Numbered from the stretch's first letter, positions 18,847 through 29,344 are shown. The stretch is DNA of 64,000 nucleotides from an uncultured Lactobacillaceae bacterium (GCA_945285405.1 CALYQJ010000008.1:1-64000), one strand, 5' to 3'. Numbers and translations are program-made. Notes: generated by a model from the letters alone, not told the origin.

Positions 18847-19836
18847 ATGGCAAAAGAAATTGGCATTGATTTAGGAACGGCCAATGTTTTGATTAATCAA
18901 AAAGATAAGGGAATTGTTTTAAATGAGCCTTCTGTAGTAGCTGTGGAAACTCGATCAAATCGAGTTGTTGCAGTTGGATCGGAAGCTTATCGGATGGTTG
19001 GAAGGACACCAGGAGATATTAGAGTAATTCGTCCTTTAAAAGACGGGGTTATTGCGGATTTTGATATTACAGAGCAAATGTTGACTTATTTTATGAATAA
19101 GTTGAATCTTAAAGGATTTATGTCTCGTCCTACTATTTTAATTTGTTGCCCAACCAATATTACTTCAATTGAACAAAAGGCAATAATTGACGCTGCTGAA
19201 AAAGCAGGTGGTAAGAAAGTTTATTTAGAATTAGAACCTAAGGTTGCAGCAGTTGGTGCAGGTTTAGATATTTATGAGCCTAGTGGAAATATGGTTGTTG
19301 ATATTGGTGGCGGAACTAGTGATATTGCTGTTTTGTCAATGGGTGAAGTAGTAACTAGTCGTTCTCTACGTTTAGCCGGTGATGCGATGGATACTGAGAT
19401 TGCTAATTTTGTACGGCAAAAACATAATCTGTTAATAGGTGAAAGAACTGCTGAGAAAATTAAAATAGATATTGGTTATGTTTATAAACCAGATCCGGAA
19501 GTATCTGTTGAAGTTCGGGGTAGAGATATGGTTTCTGGATTACCAAGAGAAATTACAATTAGTTCAGTTGAAGTTTCTGAAGCTTTACATGATTCTATGC
19601 TTTCAGTTATTGCTGCTGCAAAAGAAGTATTAGAAAAAACACCTCCAGAATTATCTGCGGATATTGTAGATCGTGGCGTTATGCTTACTGGTGGAGGTGC
19701 TTTACTAAGAGGCATTTCACAGATGTTCTCTGATAGTTTACAAATTCCTGTAATTGTTGGCGATGAACCTTTATTAGCGGTTGCTTTAGGTACTGGAATT
19801 TTGTTGGATCATCTTGATAAAGGAATGAAGATTTAA
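18847..19836 (+). CDS. mbl: Rod-shape determining actin homologue, Mbl type
   Basis: Cytoplasmic bacterial actin that guides side-wall synthesis. 329 residues with actin-fold ATP motifs GIDLGTANVLI (phosphate 1), VVDIGGGTSDIAV (phosphate 2) and GGGALLRG (adenosine). CCPTNITSIEQKAI and ANVLI are the Mbl form; MreB reads CVPSGIT and ANTLV. In relatives this gene follows atpC, DUF1146 and murA; the latter two are absent here. It heads a run with epuA, yidD and rodA. No second mreB is found before mreC at 38.3 kb. Confidence 0.93.
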   Translation: MAKEIGIDLGTANVLINQKDKGIVLNEPSVVAVETRSNRVVAVGSEAYRMVGRTPGDIRVIRPLKDGVIADFDITEQMLTYFMNKLNLKGFMSRPTILICCPTNITSIEQKAIIDAAEKAGGKKVYLELEPKVAAVGAGLDIYEPSGNMVVDIGGGTSDIAVLSMGEVVTSRSLRLAGDAMDTEIANFVRQKHNLLIGERTAEKIKIDIGYVYKPDPEVSVEVRGRDMVSGLPREITISSVEVSEALHDSMLSVIAAAKEVLEKTPPELSADIVDRGVMLTGGGALLRGISQMFSDSLQIPVIVGDEPLLAVALGTGILLDHLDKGMKI

Positions 19837-19837
19837 T

Positions 19838-20014
19838 TTGTGGAAAAATAAAGAAACAAAAAATTTTTTACTCAGGGTTATAGTTTATTTACTACTTCTG
19901 ATTATTTTGGTTTTTGTTGGTACCGGCATCGGCTTTATGGTCAGTGGCGGTAATTTTTTTCAAGCCTTCAATTGGGGAACCTGGCAACATTTATTAGATT
20001 ACTTTAAAAGGTAG
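19838..20014 (+). CDS. EpuA-like small membrane protein (RNA polymerase beta-subunit annotated family)
   Basis: 58 residues from a TTG start one base after the mbl stop. One hydrophobic segment (VIVYLLLLIILVFVGTGIGFMV, about 14-35) is followed by a short tail ending in WGTWQHLLDYFKR. This is the EpuA family (PF11772), often labelled DNA-directed RNA polymerase subunit beta by transfer error; it sits beside mbl and yidD in many Lactobacillales. Function unknown, likely linked to envelope or cell shape. Translationally coupled to mbl. Confidence 0.8.
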   Translation: MWKNKETKNFLLRVIVYLLLLIILVFVGTGIGFMVSGGNFFQAFNWGTWQHLLDYFKR

Positions 20015-20020
20015 GAAAAG

Positions 20021-20296
20021 ATGGAGAAAATTTTAACTTTTTTAGTAAAATGTTACCAAAATTTTATTTCACCACTTTTTCCACCTAGTTGCCGTTTTTA
20101 TCCAACATGTTCAAACTATATGTTAGTGGCTTTAAAAAAACATGGCCCTTTTTTAGGATTAATTATGGGTATTGCTCGAATATTAAGATGTAATCCTTTT
20201 AACTCAGGAGGGATTGACCATGTTCCTGATTATTTTACAATTTTCAAAAATAGTGAAGATAAAAGAAATTCAATCGTAAATAACAATGGAAAATGA
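20021..20296 (+). CDS. yidD: Membrane protein insertion efficiency factor YidD
   Basis: Small membrane-associated protein that assists YidC-dependent insertion. 91 residues with the family core [24 protein letters not shown] (three Cys) and [22 protein letters not shown] followed by GGIDHVPD. Starts six bases after epuA and overlaps rodA by 11 bases. The matching YidC gene is at 62 kb. Confidence 0.96.
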   Translation: MEKILTFLVKCYQNFISPLFPPSCRFYPTCSNYMLVALKKHGPFLGLIMGIARILRCNPFNSGGIDHVPDYFTIFKNSEDKRNSIVNNNGK

Positions 20297-21497
20297 AACA
20301 AAACTTGATAACAAAATTGATTATGGAATCCTTTCTAGTGTATTTCTTTTAATGATTATTGGTTTAGCATCGCTTTATGTTGCTTTAAAGCATGATCCTA
20401 ATGTTGAAGGTATATTGCGACCAATGGTTTCTCAAGGTGTTTGGTATATACTGGGCGCCGTTTGTATGTTTTCACTAATGCAATTGGATTCAGAACAGTT
20501 ATGGAAATTGACTCCATATTTTTATGCAGCAGGAGTTTTTATTTTAATTTTAGTTTTAATTTTTTATGACCGGCAAATTTCTGATAAAGTTGATGCCAAA
20601 AGTTGGTTTCGAATTGGATCATTTACCTTTCAACCATCAGAAGTTGCAAAACCTGCTTATATTGTCATGTTAGCAAGAGTTACTACTTTACATAATACAA
20701 AATATCCTCAACATAATTTACATAATGATTTTATTTTAATTTTTAAATTAATTGGATGGACGTTACCTATGGTTGGTTTAATAGTTTTACAACCAGATTT
20801 AGGAACCAATTTAGTTTTTATTGCTATTTTCTTAGGAATTATAATAATGTCAGGAATTATGTGGCAAATACTCGTTCCTGCCTTTGTGGCATTGGGTGGT
20901 TTAATTGTAGGAGTTTTGGCTCTAGTAATTTTTAATCAACAATTTTTAGAAAAATTAGGTTTTAAACTTTATCAATTTAATCGAATTTTTGATTGGTTAA
21001 ATCCAACCAGTGGATCCAGTTCTGCTGATCAAGTTTTAAATAGTATTCGAGCGATTGGTTCCGGTCAATTATTTGGGAAGGGTTTTGGAGTTTCTCAAGT
21101 TTATGTACCGGTCAGAGAATCTGATATGATTTTTTCGGTGATTGGTGAAAATTTTGGTTTTATTGGTGCATGTGTTTTAATTTTTATCTATTTTATTTTA
21201 ATTTATCAAATGCTTAGTACAACTGTTGAAACAAAAAATGAATTTTATGCTTATATTTCAACAGGTGTAATTATGATGATTTTATTTCATGTTTTTGAAA
21301 ATATAGGGATGTCTATTGGATTACTTCCAATGACTGGAGTCCCCTTACCGTTTATTTCACAAGGTGGGTCAAATTTATTAAGTAACATGATTGGGATTGG
21401 ACTAGTTATGTCGATGAAATTTCATTATAAAAATTATATGTTCTCACGTAATAGTGAAACATTTAGCTCAACAGAAAGTGAGTCTTATATTAAATGA
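20286..21497 (+). CDS. rodA: SEDS peptidoglycan glycosyltransferase RodA
   Basis: Multi-pass membrane glycosyltransferase that polymerises lipid II for side-wall growth. 403 residues with about ten TM segments. SEDS signatures: [19 protein letters not shown] (about 116-134) and the C-terminal [28 protein letters not shown]. The association with mbl and yidD supports RodA rather than FtsW. It ends by overlapping the start of sufC by 4 bases, so the Suf operon is joined to it. Confidence 0.94.
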   Translation: MENETKLDNKIDYGILSSVFLLMIIGLASLYVALKHDPNVEGILRPMVSQGVWYILGAVCMFSLMQLDSEQLWKLTPYFYAAGVFILILVLIFYDRQISDKVDAKSWFRIGSFTFQPSEVAKPAYIVMLARVTTLHNTKYPQHNLHNDFILIFKLIGWTLPMVGLIVLQPDLGTNLVFIAIFLGIIIMSGIMWQILVPAFVALGGLIVGVLALVIFNQQFLEKLGFKLYQFNRIFDWLNPTSGSSSADQVLNSIRAIGSGQLFGKGFGVSQVYVPVRESDMIFSVIGENFGFIGACVLIFIYFILIYQMLSTTVETKNEFYAYISTGVIMMILFHVFENIGMSIGLLPMTGVPLPFISQGGSNLLSNMIGIGLVMSMKFHYKNYMFSRNSETFSSTESESYIK

Positions 21498-22252
21498 GTA
21501 GATTAGAAATTAAAAATCTCTACGTTGAAGTAACCAATGACGAAAATGAAAAAGAAACTATTTTAAAAGGGGTTAATTTGACCATTAATACTGGTGAGAT
21601 CCATGCAATAATGGGACCTAATGGGACAGGTAAATCAACACTATCTGAAACAATTATGGGAAATCCACATTACCACATAATTAAAGGTGATATTTTAATT
21701 GATGGGGAATCATTAATTCCTTTAACTGTTGATCAAAGAGCTCGCAAGGGGATTTTTTTGGGGATGCAATATCCTGCTGAAGTTCCAGGAGTTACTAATA
21801 CAGAATTTATTCGTACAGCGATGAATGCTAAAGATCCTGATCATAAAATTTCTATTCCAGATTTTATAAAAAAGCTTGATCATACGATGAAGACCTTACA
21901 TATTTCAGAAGAATTTGAAGAACGTAATCTAAATCAAGGTTATTCTGGTGGAGAAAAAAAAAGAAATGAAATTTTACAGTTAATGATGCTAGATCCTAAA
22001 TTTGCAATACTTGATGAGATTGATTCTGGATTAGATATCGATGCATTAAAAATTGTTGCAAAAGGTGTTAATTCAATGCGATCAGATCATTTTGGAGCGC
22101 TGATTATTACTCATTATCAAAGGCTACTTAACTATATCATTCCAGATTTTGTTCATGTAATGATGAATGGTAGAATCGTTAAAACTGGGGATGCAGCTTT
22201 AGCTGCTGAACTAGAACGAGTTGGTTATGATGGCATCAAAGAGGAAATCTAG
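21494..22252 (+). CDS. sufC: Fe-S assembly ATPase SufC
   Basis: Soluble ABC-type ATPase that drives conformational change in the SufBCD scaffold. 252 residues: Walker A GPNGTGKST (41-49), signature YSGGEKKRNEI, Walker B with FAILDEIDSGLD, switch His in IITHYQR. First gene of sufCDSUB. Its start overlaps the rodA stop (ATGA); no terminator separates them. Confidence 0.97.
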   Translation: MSRLEIKNLYVEVTNDENEKETILKGVNLTINTGEIHAIMGPNGTGKSTLSETIMGNPHYHIIKGDILIDGESLIPLTVDQRARKGIFLGMQYPAEVPGVTNTEFIRTAMNAKDPDHKISIPDFIKKLDHTMKTLHISEEFEERNLNQGYSGGEKKRNEILQLMMLDPKFAILDEIDSGLDIDALKIVAKGVNSMRSDHFGALIITHYQRLLNYIIPDFVHVMMNGRIVKTGDAALAAELERVGYDGIKEEI

Positions 22253-22253
22253 A

Positions 22254-23480
22254 ATGCAGAAAGAATCTTATTTCCAATGGCTTCATGATTTTCAGAAACG
22301 TTTAATTCAACAAAATACGAAGAAACTTGCTTTGCCTTTATATGACAAAATTGATGTTAAATCATTACAGATTTTTCGCGAGCAGTCACAAAAAAAATCA
22401 ACTTCAAAAGAATTACCGGTAAAAACTAATTTAGCTAATGAATTTGGTTTTGTTTTTGCTCAAAATCAACTTATGAAGGTTAATATACCTGAGAAATATC
22501 AAAAAAAAGGATTAATAATTTGTGATTTAGCGACCGCCTGGCTCAAACATCAAGATCTTTTTTTAAATTATTTTGCTAAATTGATTTCTCCACAAGAAGA
22601 TCAGTTAGTTTTTGAACACTATCAACGTTTAAATGGAGGAGTGTTAATTTTTATCCCGGATAACTTATCAATTGATGAAACTTTGCAAGCTTATTTTGAA
22701 TATCCAGTTGATAGTCAAAGTTTGCAAATTATTTTAATAGTGGGAAAAAATACCAAATTATCAATTACTGAAAATCAGTTATCGGCCCAAAAAGTAGATG
22801 GAGATTATACAATTTTTGGAGAAATTTATTTGGGTTCTAACTCTACTTTATCTTATGTGGTTAATGATCAGGCGAAGACTACTGGCCATAACTATTTTTA
22901 TCGACGGTTTTTGCCACAGAATCGAGCAGTAGTTAATTTAACTTCTGGTGAATTTACCGAAGGTAATGTGTTGGTTAGTAATAAAATATTGCTGAAGGGA
23001 AATGATACATCAGGTGAAGTAAAAACAGTGGCTATTGCCCAACAGGATCAAATTTGTGCGATTAATAGTCGTGTAACTAATTATGGTTTGCGAACTAGAG
23101 GTAATATTTTGCAACATGGTGTAATTTTAGATCGTTCAAAATTAGTTTTTAATGGAGTTGGTGAAATTATTAAGGGCTCACGGGGTTCGGATTCTCAACA
23201 AGAAAACCGGGTTTTGATGTTGAGTGAAAATGCACGTGGTGATGCTAATCCAATTTTATTAATTGATGAAAATGATGTTACGGCTGGTCATGCAGCTTCT
23301 GTTGGACGAATTGATGAAGAACAACTTTATTATTTAGAGAGTCGGGGCTTAAATGCCGATGTTGCTAAGCGTTTAATTATTCGAGGATTTTTAGAATCAG
23401 TTATTACGGTAGTTGAAAGTCATAAAACTCGTGAAATGTTACGTTCAGTTATTGAAAGGAGTTTAGCAATTGATGATTGA
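22254..23480 (+). CDS. sufD: Fe-S assembly protein SufD
   Basis: Scaffold partner of SufB in the SufBC2D complex. 408 residues from the ATG at 22254, just after the sufC stop and behind GAGGAAA; an earlier in-frame ATG lies inside sufC. Shows the C-terminal beta-helix and helix of the family: SRGSDSQQENRVLMLSENARGDANPILLIDENDVTAGHAASVGRIDEEQLYYLESRG is spread over about 313-370. The N-terminal half is divergent, as usual for SufD. Confidence 0.94.
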   Translation: MQKESYFQWLHDFQKRLIQQNTKKLALPLYDKIDVKSLQIFREQSQKKSTSKELPVKTNLANEFGFVFAQNQLMKVNIPEKYQKKGLIICDLATAWLKHQDLFLNYFAKLISPQEDQLVFEHYQRLNGGVLIFIPDNLSIDETLQAYFEYPVDSQSLQIILIVGKNTKLSITENQLSAQKVDGDYTIFGEIYLGSNSTLSYVVNDQAKTTGHNYFYRRFLPQNRAVVNLTSGEFTEGNVLVSNKILLKGNDTSGEVKTVAIAQQDQICAINSRVTNYGLRTRGNILQHGVILDRSKLVFNGVGEIIKGSRGSDSQQENRVLMLSENARGDANPILLIDENDVTAGHAASVGRIDEEQLYYLESRGLNADVAKRLIIRGFLESVITVVESHKTREMLRSVIERSLAIDD

Positions 23481-24702
23481 GAGTCCATATCGTCATGATT
23501 TTCCATTTTTTTACTCTCAGAAAGAAAAATTGAAAAGAGCTTATTTAGATAGTGCAGCTACAACTCAAAAACCAAGTTCAGTAATTGAAGAATTAGTTCA
23601 TTTTTATACAGAAGATAATGCTAATATTTATCGAGGAATTTATGCAACTTCACAACGTGCTACCAGTAAATTTGAAGCAGTAAGAGATCAAGTTAAAACA
23701 TTTATTAATGCTTCAGAACGTACAGAAATTATTTTTACAAAAGGAACTACTCAAAGTTTAAATTGGATAGTTTTTGGATATTTTTGGGATCGGTTACATT
23801 CCGATGATGAAATTTTAATTTCAGTAATGGAACATCATAGTAATTTAGTTCCATGGCAACAGTTAGCCATTCATACAGGAGCCAAATTAAATTATGTTAA
23901 TTTAAATGAGGATCAGCAGCTGGACATTGATGATTTTAAAGCAAAGCTTAATTCTCGGGTTAAGGTTGTAGCGTTAACTCATGTTTCTAATGTTTTGGGA
24001 TGCTTAAATCCTGTAACTCAAATTACTACTTTAGCTCATAAATTTGGAGCAAAAGTTGTTATTGATGGAGCTCAAGCAATTGGACATCTTCAAGTAGATG
24101 TTCAAGAAATTAATTGTGATTTTTATGCATTTTCAGGTCATAAAGCTTTTGCTCCTACTGGAGTAGGTGTTTTATATGGAAAAAAAGAACTTCTTGAAAA
24201 AATGAAACCATTGGAATATGGTGGGGAAATGATTTCTGATGTAAATTATCAGAATACATCTTTTAAAGATCTTCCCTTACGTTTAGAAGCAGGAACTCAA
24301 AATATATCTGGAGTAATTGGATTAGGTGCAGCACTTGATTATCTGAATAAATGTAAATTAAATGAAATTGAATGCTACATTAAAAAATTAACGAAACTGG
24401 CGTTTGAACAATTGATATCAATACCTGAGGTAATTATTTATGGTTCAAAAAATGCTTCTTTTCATCAGGGCATAATTTCATTTAATATAAAAGGAATTCA
24501 TCCTCATGATGTAGCTACAGTATTGGATATTAAAGGAGTTGAGGTTCGGGCAGGGCATCATTGTGCTCAAGTTTTGATGCGGTATTTAAACATTCCTGCT
24601 TGTTTACGCTTAAGCTTGCATATATATAATGATGAAACTGATATTCAGCAATTAATAATTGCTTTGCATGAAGTTTTGAGGTTTTTTAAACATGGATCAT
24701 GA
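23473..24702 (+). CDS. sufS: Cysteine desulfurase SufS
   Basis: PLP enzyme that takes sulfur from cysteine as a persulfide for SufU. 409 residues from ATG 23473; a TTG at 23470 is better spaced from AAAGGAG and is possible. PLP lysine K224 in SGHKAFAPTG, persulfide Cys C364 in RAGHHCAQ, and the cofactor motif ALTHVSNVLG are intact. Overlaps sufD by 8 and sufU by 11 bases. Confidence 0.97.
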   Translation: MIESPYRHDFPFFYSQKEKLKRAYLDSAATTQKPSSVIEELVHFYTEDNANIYRGIYATSQRATSKFEAVRDQVKTFINASERTEIIFTKGTTQSLNWIVFGYFWDRLHSDDEILISVMEHHSNLVPWQQLAIHTGAKLNYVNLNEDQQLDIDDFKAKLNSRVKVVALTHVSNVLGCLNPVTQITTLAHKFGAKVVIDGAQAIGHLQVDVQEINCDFYAFSGHKAFAPTGVGVLYGKKELLEKMKPLEYGGEMISDVNYQNTSFKDLPLRLEAGTQNISGVIGLGAALDYLNKCKLNEIECYIKKLTKLAFEQLISIPEVIIYGSKNASFHQGIISFNIKGIHPHDVATVLDIKGVEVRAGHHCAQVLMRYLNIPACLRLSLHIYNDETDIQQLIIALHEVLRFFKHGS

Positions 24703-25138
24703 TAATTTATCAACTTTATATCGACAAGCTATTTTAGAAGCTGGTGAAGATCCCCATAATTTTGGTGATCTTTTAAGACCAACTGTAAGTACTGAATTAC
24801 ATAATCCTACTTGTGGTGATGTTATTATTTTACAATTAAAAATTAGTGATCATATAATTAAAGATATAAAATTTAAAGGTCAAGGGTGCATTATATCTCA
24901 AGCTAGTGCTTCAATTATGACTGATTTAATTAAAGGAAAATCACTTGATCAAGCTAAGAAACTAAGAATAGCTTTTTCTCAAATGATCACGGATGATCAC
25001 TTTATTGACAATGATAAATTAAAAGATGCATTAATCTTTAAGGGAGTTCGTAAGTTCCCTCAAAGAATTAAATGTGCAACTTTAGTTTGGAATGCATTAG
25101 AAAAGTCAATTCAACATGTGGAGGAAACCAATGGTTGA
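24692..25138 (+). CDS. sufU: Zinc-dependent sulfurtransferase SufU
   Basis: Accepts persulfide sulfur from SufS and passes it to SufBCD. 148 residues; zinc ligands C41, D43, C66 and C128 are all present (NPTCGDV, GQGCIIS, IKCATL). The Gram-positive SufU insertion [18 protein letters not shown] is seen. Overlaps sufS and sufB. Confidence 0.96.
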   Translation: MDHDNLSTLYRQAILEAGEDPHNFGDLLRPTVSTELHNPTCGDVIILQLKISDHIIKDIKFKGQGCIISQASASIMTDLIKGKSLDQAKKLRIAFSQMITDDHFIDNDKLKDALIFKGVRKFPQRIKCATLVWNALEKSIQHVEETNG

Positions 25139-26570
25139 AGCAAAAACTAAAAATACTAAAAATAACGAAGAAATAGCGGCAAAAGTTGATATAAACGAAA
25201 ATTTTGATTATGGTTTTTCAGATAAATTTACACCAGTTTTTTCAACAGGTCGAGGTTTGACTGAAGAAGTAGTACGTTCAATTTCTCGAGAAAAAAATGA
25301 GCCCCAATGGATGCTAAATTATCGGCTTCATGCTTTTAAAGTTTATCAACAATCAAAGATGCCTGACTATGGGCCAGATCTTAGTGAGTTGAACTTTAAA
25401 GATATGTTATATTATCAAAAGCCAACTGATCGTAAATATCGTGATTGGGCTGATGTTCCAGATACAATAAAAGAAACATTTGAACGGCTAGGTGTACCTC
25501 AAGCTGAAAGAAAATTTTTAGCTGGTTCTTCAGCTCAATATGAATCGGAAGTTGTTTATCATAATATGAAAAAGCAATTTGATCAATTAGGAATTATTTT
25601 TACAGATACTGATACGGCTTTACATGAATATCCTGAAATTTTTAAAAAATATTTTGGAAAATTAGTTAAACCAAATTTAAATAAATTTACAGCATTAAAT
25701 GGTGCAGTTTGGTCAGGAGGAACTTTTATTTATGTTCCAAAAAATGTAGAAGTAAAAGTTCCAATTCAGTCATATTTTCGAATTAATGCTGAAAATTCTG
25801 GGCAATTTGAGCGAACACTAATTGTAGTAGATGAAGGTGCTTCTGTTAATTACGTTGAGGGTTGTACTGCTCCAAACTATTCTAGCGATAGCTTGCATGC
25901 CGCAGTAGTTGAAGTATTCGTAGAACCAAATGCTTATTGTCGTTATACTACTATTCAAAATTGGTCTAAAAATGTTTATAGTTTAGAAACTAAACGTGCT
26001 CAAGCCATGGAAAATTCTACAATGGAATGGGTAGATGGTAATTTAGGTTCTAAAACTACTATGAAATATCCAGCAGTTTATCTTGATGGTCGTGGAGCAA
26101 AAGGGACCATGCTTTCAGTAGCAATTGCTTCGAAAGGAGTTGATCAAGATAATGGAGCACGGATGATACATAATGCTCCGGACACAACAAGTTCAATCAT
26201 TTCAAAATCAATATCTAAGGATGGCGGAGCTGTTGATTATCGTGGAACTGTTCGTTTTGGACCGCATTCTGATCGATCTTTTTGTCATGTAGAATGTGAT
26301 ACCATTATTATGGATGAAGAATCTAGCTCTGATACTATTCCATATAATGAAATTTTAAATGGTAATGTCACTATGGAGCATGAAGCTAAGGTATCGAAGA
26401 TTTCAGAGGAACAATTATATTATTTGATGAGCAGAGGAATTTCAGAAGAAAAAGCCACGGAAATGATAGTTATGGGGTTTGTAGAACCTTTTACTAAGGA
26501 ATTACCAATGGAATATGCTGTTGAATTAAATCGTTTAATTGGAATGGAATTTGTAGGGGGAATTGGCTAA
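25131..26570 (+). CDS. sufB: Fe-S assembly scaffold SufB
   Basis: Scaffold on which the cluster is built. 479 residues from ATG 25131 behind GTGGAGGAAA; the in-frame upstream TTG/ATG lies inside sufU. Family motifs include [33 protein letters not shown] (conserved Cys) and a C-terminal [22 protein letters not shown], each intact. Last of the five conserved Suf genes; one more ORF follows after two bases. Confidence 0.97.
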   Translation: MVEAKTKNTKNNEEIAAKVDINENFDYGFSDKFTPVFSTGRGLTEEVVRSISREKNEPQWMLNYRLHAFKVYQQSKMPDYGPDLSELNFKDMLYYQKPTDRKYRDWADVPDTIKETFERLGVPQAERKFLAGSSAQYESEVVYHNMKKQFDQLGIIFTDTDTALHEYPEIFKKYFGKLVKPNLNKFTALNGAVWSGGTFIYVPKNVEVKVPIQSYFRINAENSGQFERTLIVVDEGASVNYVEGCTAPNYSSDSLHAAVVEVFVEPNAYCRYTTIQNWSKNVYSLETKRAQAMENSTMEWVDGNLGSKTTMKYPAVYLDGRGAKGTMLSVAIASKGVDQDNGARMIHNAPDTTSSIISKSISKDGGAVDYRGTVRFGPHSDRSFCHVECDTIIMDEESSSDTIPYNEILNGNVTMEHEAKVSKISEEQLYYLMSRGISEEKATEMIVMGFVEPFTKELPMEYAVELNRLIGMEFVGGIG

Positions 26571-26572
26571 TA

Positions 26573-27418
26573 TTGATTCCGTTAAAACTTAATGAAGTTT
26601 TAAAAATTATAAAATTGAATTCCAATGTTGAATTTATTGAGCAACGAAAGTCACAAATAGAATATCAGTTAGAATTAGTAAATCAATGGCAATTAAAAAC
26701 TGGAGGCAAATATCTTTTAATTGGACCTAATCAAAGTGATTTAACTTTAATTATAGCTTTAGCAATTGGCGATAAGGGTCTAATTGAATCATTTGAAGTA
26801 ACTCCTGGTTGTGGAAGTGCTCCGGTTACATTTGGTGTTTCTGACACTAAATTATTAAACTTAAATTGTAGAATTCATTTTCACTCCGCTAAGATTTTTC
26901 CTTTTGCGGAGTTTAATTTTTCTTCTAATTATTTTGATGGAGTGATTATTGCACATGCAACTTGGTATTTTGCAAAATATGATGAGTTGGCTAAAATATT
27001 GCAGCAAATCTCTAAAATAATTCCAATAATTTATTTTGTTGAGTGGGATTTAAACTTTACAAATTTTCATCAATGGGGGGCATATTTAGCTTATTTATGG
27101 CAAGGTGAAATTGCCCAGATGGCAAATAGTAATATAACGAATATACGGTCAATAATTTCATCAACTGAAGTGATTAATCTACTTATTAAGAATCATTATA
27201 ATATTAAGCAGAAAAAAATAATCGATACATCTAAACTTTTGGATGGGTCATGGCAGTTAATGTATGTTTTAATCAATGGTAAAAAGATATTAAAACAGCT
27301 TTCTTCAGATTTGGTTACCGATAATTTTTTAAAGCAGGAACTATCAGTAATTAAAAAGTTTGATTTTGAAAAAATACAATCACTCCCTAGTTATTCTTTA
27401 ATTGCACAAAAGGATTAA
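26573..27418 (+). CDS. Methyltransferase-like protein at the end of the suf operon
   Basis: 281 residues, TTG start two bases after sufB. The layout suggests a class I SAM-dependent methyltransferase fold: KYLLIGPNQ (beta 1, but without the GxGxG loop), LIESFEV (beta 2), NYFDGVIIAHATWYF (beta 4), IIYFVEWD (beta 5). The central part has WGAYLAYLWQGEIAQM. I do not recognise a named family and it is not a standard Suf component. It may modify a small molecule or protein, or be a non-catalytic relative. Codon and base use match the neighbours. Confidence 0.6.
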   Translation: MIPLKLNEVLKIIKLNSNVEFIEQRKSQIEYQLELVNQWQLKTGGKYLLIGPNQSDLTLIIALAIGDKGLIESFEVTPGCGSAPVTFGVSDTKLLNLNCRIHFHSAKIFPFAEFNFSSNYFDGVIIAHATWYFAKYDELAKILQQISKIIPIIYFVEWDLNFTNFHQWGAYLAYLWQGEIAQMANSNITNIRSIISSTEVINLLIKNHYNIKQKKIIDTSKLLDGSWQLMYVLINGKKILKQLSSDLVTDNFLKQELSVIKKFDFEKIQSLPSYSLIAQKD

Positions 27419-27477
27419 TTGTAATAAAATTACTTTTATGCAAAAAAATGTTTAAAAATAAAGGGGGATTTAATTTG

Positions 27478-28509
27478 ATGAGTAAAGCTAAACCAACAGA
27501 TTTTGATTGGGCTAATCTTGATTTTTCATATCATGATTTACCATTTAGGTTTCGTGCGTTTTATCGTAACGGAAAGTGGGAAGAAGGTAAATTAGTCACT
27601 GATTCTCAAATTTCTTTATCTGAAGCTTCACCTTCGATTCATTATGGACAGCAAGTTTTTGAAGGATTAAAGGCTTACCGTCGTCCTGATGGTGGAATTA
27701 ACCTTTTCCGACCAAACGAAAATGGGAAACGGATGAATCGTTCAGCTAAACGTTTATTAATGCCAGAATTTCCAGTAGATCGTTTTGTTGAAGCAATTAA
27801 GCAAGTGGTTTTAGCAAATAAAGAATTTGTCCCACCTTATGGTACAGGAGCAACACTCTACTTAAGACCTTTGATGATTGCAATTGATTCGGTTGTTGGT
27901 GTACAACCAGGTAAAGAATATATGCTGAATATTTATGCGACTCCAGTTGGACCATATTTTAAAGGAGGACTGACTCCAACGGCTTTTGTTACATCGCAGT
28001 ATGATCGAGCAGCGCATGGTGGAACTGGGCGAGCTAAAGTAGGTGGAAATTATGCTGCTAGTCTATTACCAGGGTCAAAGGCTCATGAAACTGGTTATTC
28101 TGATGTAGTATATCTCGATCCCATACATCATGAGTATATTGAAGAACTAGGATCTGCTAATTTTTTTGGAATTACTAAACTTGGACAATTCTTAACTCCG
28201 AAATCACCATCAATTTTACCTTCCATTACTAAATTATCAGTTTTAGATTTATCGAAAGAAATGGGCTTGAAACCAGCACAAGTTCAAATTTCAATTAATG
28301 ATCTTGATTTATTTGCTGAAGCAGGAGCAATGGGTACTGCTGCAGTAATTTCCCCAGTTGGATCTATTACGAATCATGGGGAAAAGCATGTTTTTTATTC
28401 TGAAACCGAACCCGGCCCAATTACGTTAAAACTCTATAATCGTTTAACTGGAATTCAATTTGGTACTGAATCTGGACCGGAAGGTTGGGTTATTGATTTA
28501 GGTAAATAA
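27478..28509 (+). CDS. ilvE: Branched-chain amino acid aminotransferase
   Basis: PLP class IV aminotransferase moving amino groups between Leu/Ile/Val and 2-oxoglutarate. 343 residues from the ATG at 27478, 11 bases or so behind AAGGGGG; an upstream in-frame ATG (27448) precedes the SD and is unlikely. PLP lysine K187 in GRAKVGGNYAAS; EELGSANFF and GTAAVISPVG are intact. Single gene, ended by a strong stem-loop. In lactobacilli it often serves catabolic or redox roles since biosynthesis is incomplete. Confidence 0.96.
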   Translation: MSKAKPTDFDWANLDFSYHDLPFRFRAFYRNGKWEEGKLVTDSQISLSEASPSIHYGQQVFEGLKAYRRPDGGINLFRPNENGKRMNRSAKRLLMPEFPVDRFVEAIKQVVLANKEFVPPYGTGATLYLRPLMIAIDSVVGVQPGKEYMLNIYATPVGPYFKGGLTPTAFVTSQYDRAAHGGTGRAKVGGNYAASLLPGSKAHETGYSDVVYLDPIHHEYIEELGSANFFGITKLGQFLTPKSPSILPSITKLSVLDLSKEMGLKPAQVQISINDLDLFAEAGAMGTAAVISPVGSITNHGEKHVFYSETEPGPITLKLYNRLTGIQFGTESGPEGWVIDLGK

Positions 28510-28520
28510 AATAATTTTAA

Positions 28521-28566
28521 AAAAAGAATTCAAATTTTTTTCTATATAAAATTTGAATTCTTTTTT
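28521..28566. terminator. Bidirectional terminator between ilvE and usp
   Basis: 18-bp stem: AAAAAGAATTCAAATTTT (28521-28538) pairs with AAAATTTGAATTCTTTTT (28548-28565); loop of 9. A and T tracts at both ends suit termination in both directions. Confidence 0.9.
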
Positions 28567-28581
28567 GTTTTGTAGTTTAGG

Positions 28582-29007
28582 TTATTTTTTTACTACTAAG
28601 CAATTACAATTGGAATGTTGTACAACATATTCTGTTACAGAACCAACAAATAATTTTTCAACTTTACTCATCCCTGTAGCGCCCAAAACAATTAAATCGT
28701 GAGGATTAGTGAAGCGGTCTTGGCTAATAATTACTTTAGGATTTCCTAATTCTATATATTTATTTGCTAAGATATTTTTCTCTTTCGCTTTTGCAACTAA
28801 GGAACTTATTTGATTTTTAACTCCATCAGTTATTCGGTGTAAAGCATCCGTATCAAAACTTGATACATTTTTTAAAAGCTGATTATCAATCACTGCAATT
28901 ATATCTAAATTAGCTTTTGATTTTTTTGCAAGATCCATAGCCTTTTTAAAGGCTAAAAAAGACAGTTTAGAACCATCAAATGCTGTTAGGATATTTTGAT
29001 AAACCAT
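28582..29007 (-). CDS. Universal stress protein UspA family
   Basis: 141-residue cytoplasmic nucleotide-binding protein. The C-terminal ATP-binding signature is present: LGATGMSKVEKLFVGSVTEYV (G-2x-G-9x-G-S/T pattern), and the N-terminal strand YQNILTAFDGS is typical. AAAGGGA lies before the start and a TATAAT on the minus strand at 29032-29027 is a likely -10. Exact stress role unknown. Confidence 0.93.
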   Translation of the reverse strand: MVYQNILTAFDGSKLSFLAFKKAMDLAKKSKANLDIIAVIDNQLLKNVSSFDTDALHRITDGVKNQISSLVAKAKEKNILANKYIELGNPKVIISQDRFTNPHDLIVLGATGMSKVEKLFVGSVTEYVVQHSNCNCLVVKK

Positions 29008-29072
29008 TGTTTCCCTTTCGAAAATTATTATATTTTTTTGAAATAAAAATGTAGCTTAATTTATAAAAAGAG

Positions 29073-29330
29073 TTATTTATTTTTCATAGATTTAATTAAA
29101 ATTCGATTGATAGTAAAAGTTACTATCACACCAAGAATTAGTGAAAAAAATTCTAACCACGCATTTTCTGTAATAACTGCACAAATGGTGATAATGACGA
29201 TAATTACAATAGATAAATTATATAAAAGTACTTGATACGGTGATAATTGTAAAAAATTACGTTTGATAGTTATAAATATACCGCATAAACTTATTAAAAT
29301 CGCGTAAATACTAAATAATATTTTCATCAT
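29073..29330 (-). CDS. Small membrane protein, unknown function
   Basis: 85 residues with three hydrophobic segments (about 5-20, 34-55, 60-78) and a basic C-terminus KSMKNK. Two ATG codons in a row begin it; the SD is weak (GGA). It lies just past the 6S RNA terminator and ahead of usp, on the same strand. I do not recognise the family. Confidence 0.6.
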   Translation of the reverse strand: MMKILFSIYAILISLCGIFITIKRNFLQLSPYQVLLYNLSIVIIVIITICAVITENAWLEFFSLILGVIVTFTINRILIKSMKNK

Positions 29331-29344
29331 AATAGTTAATCCTT

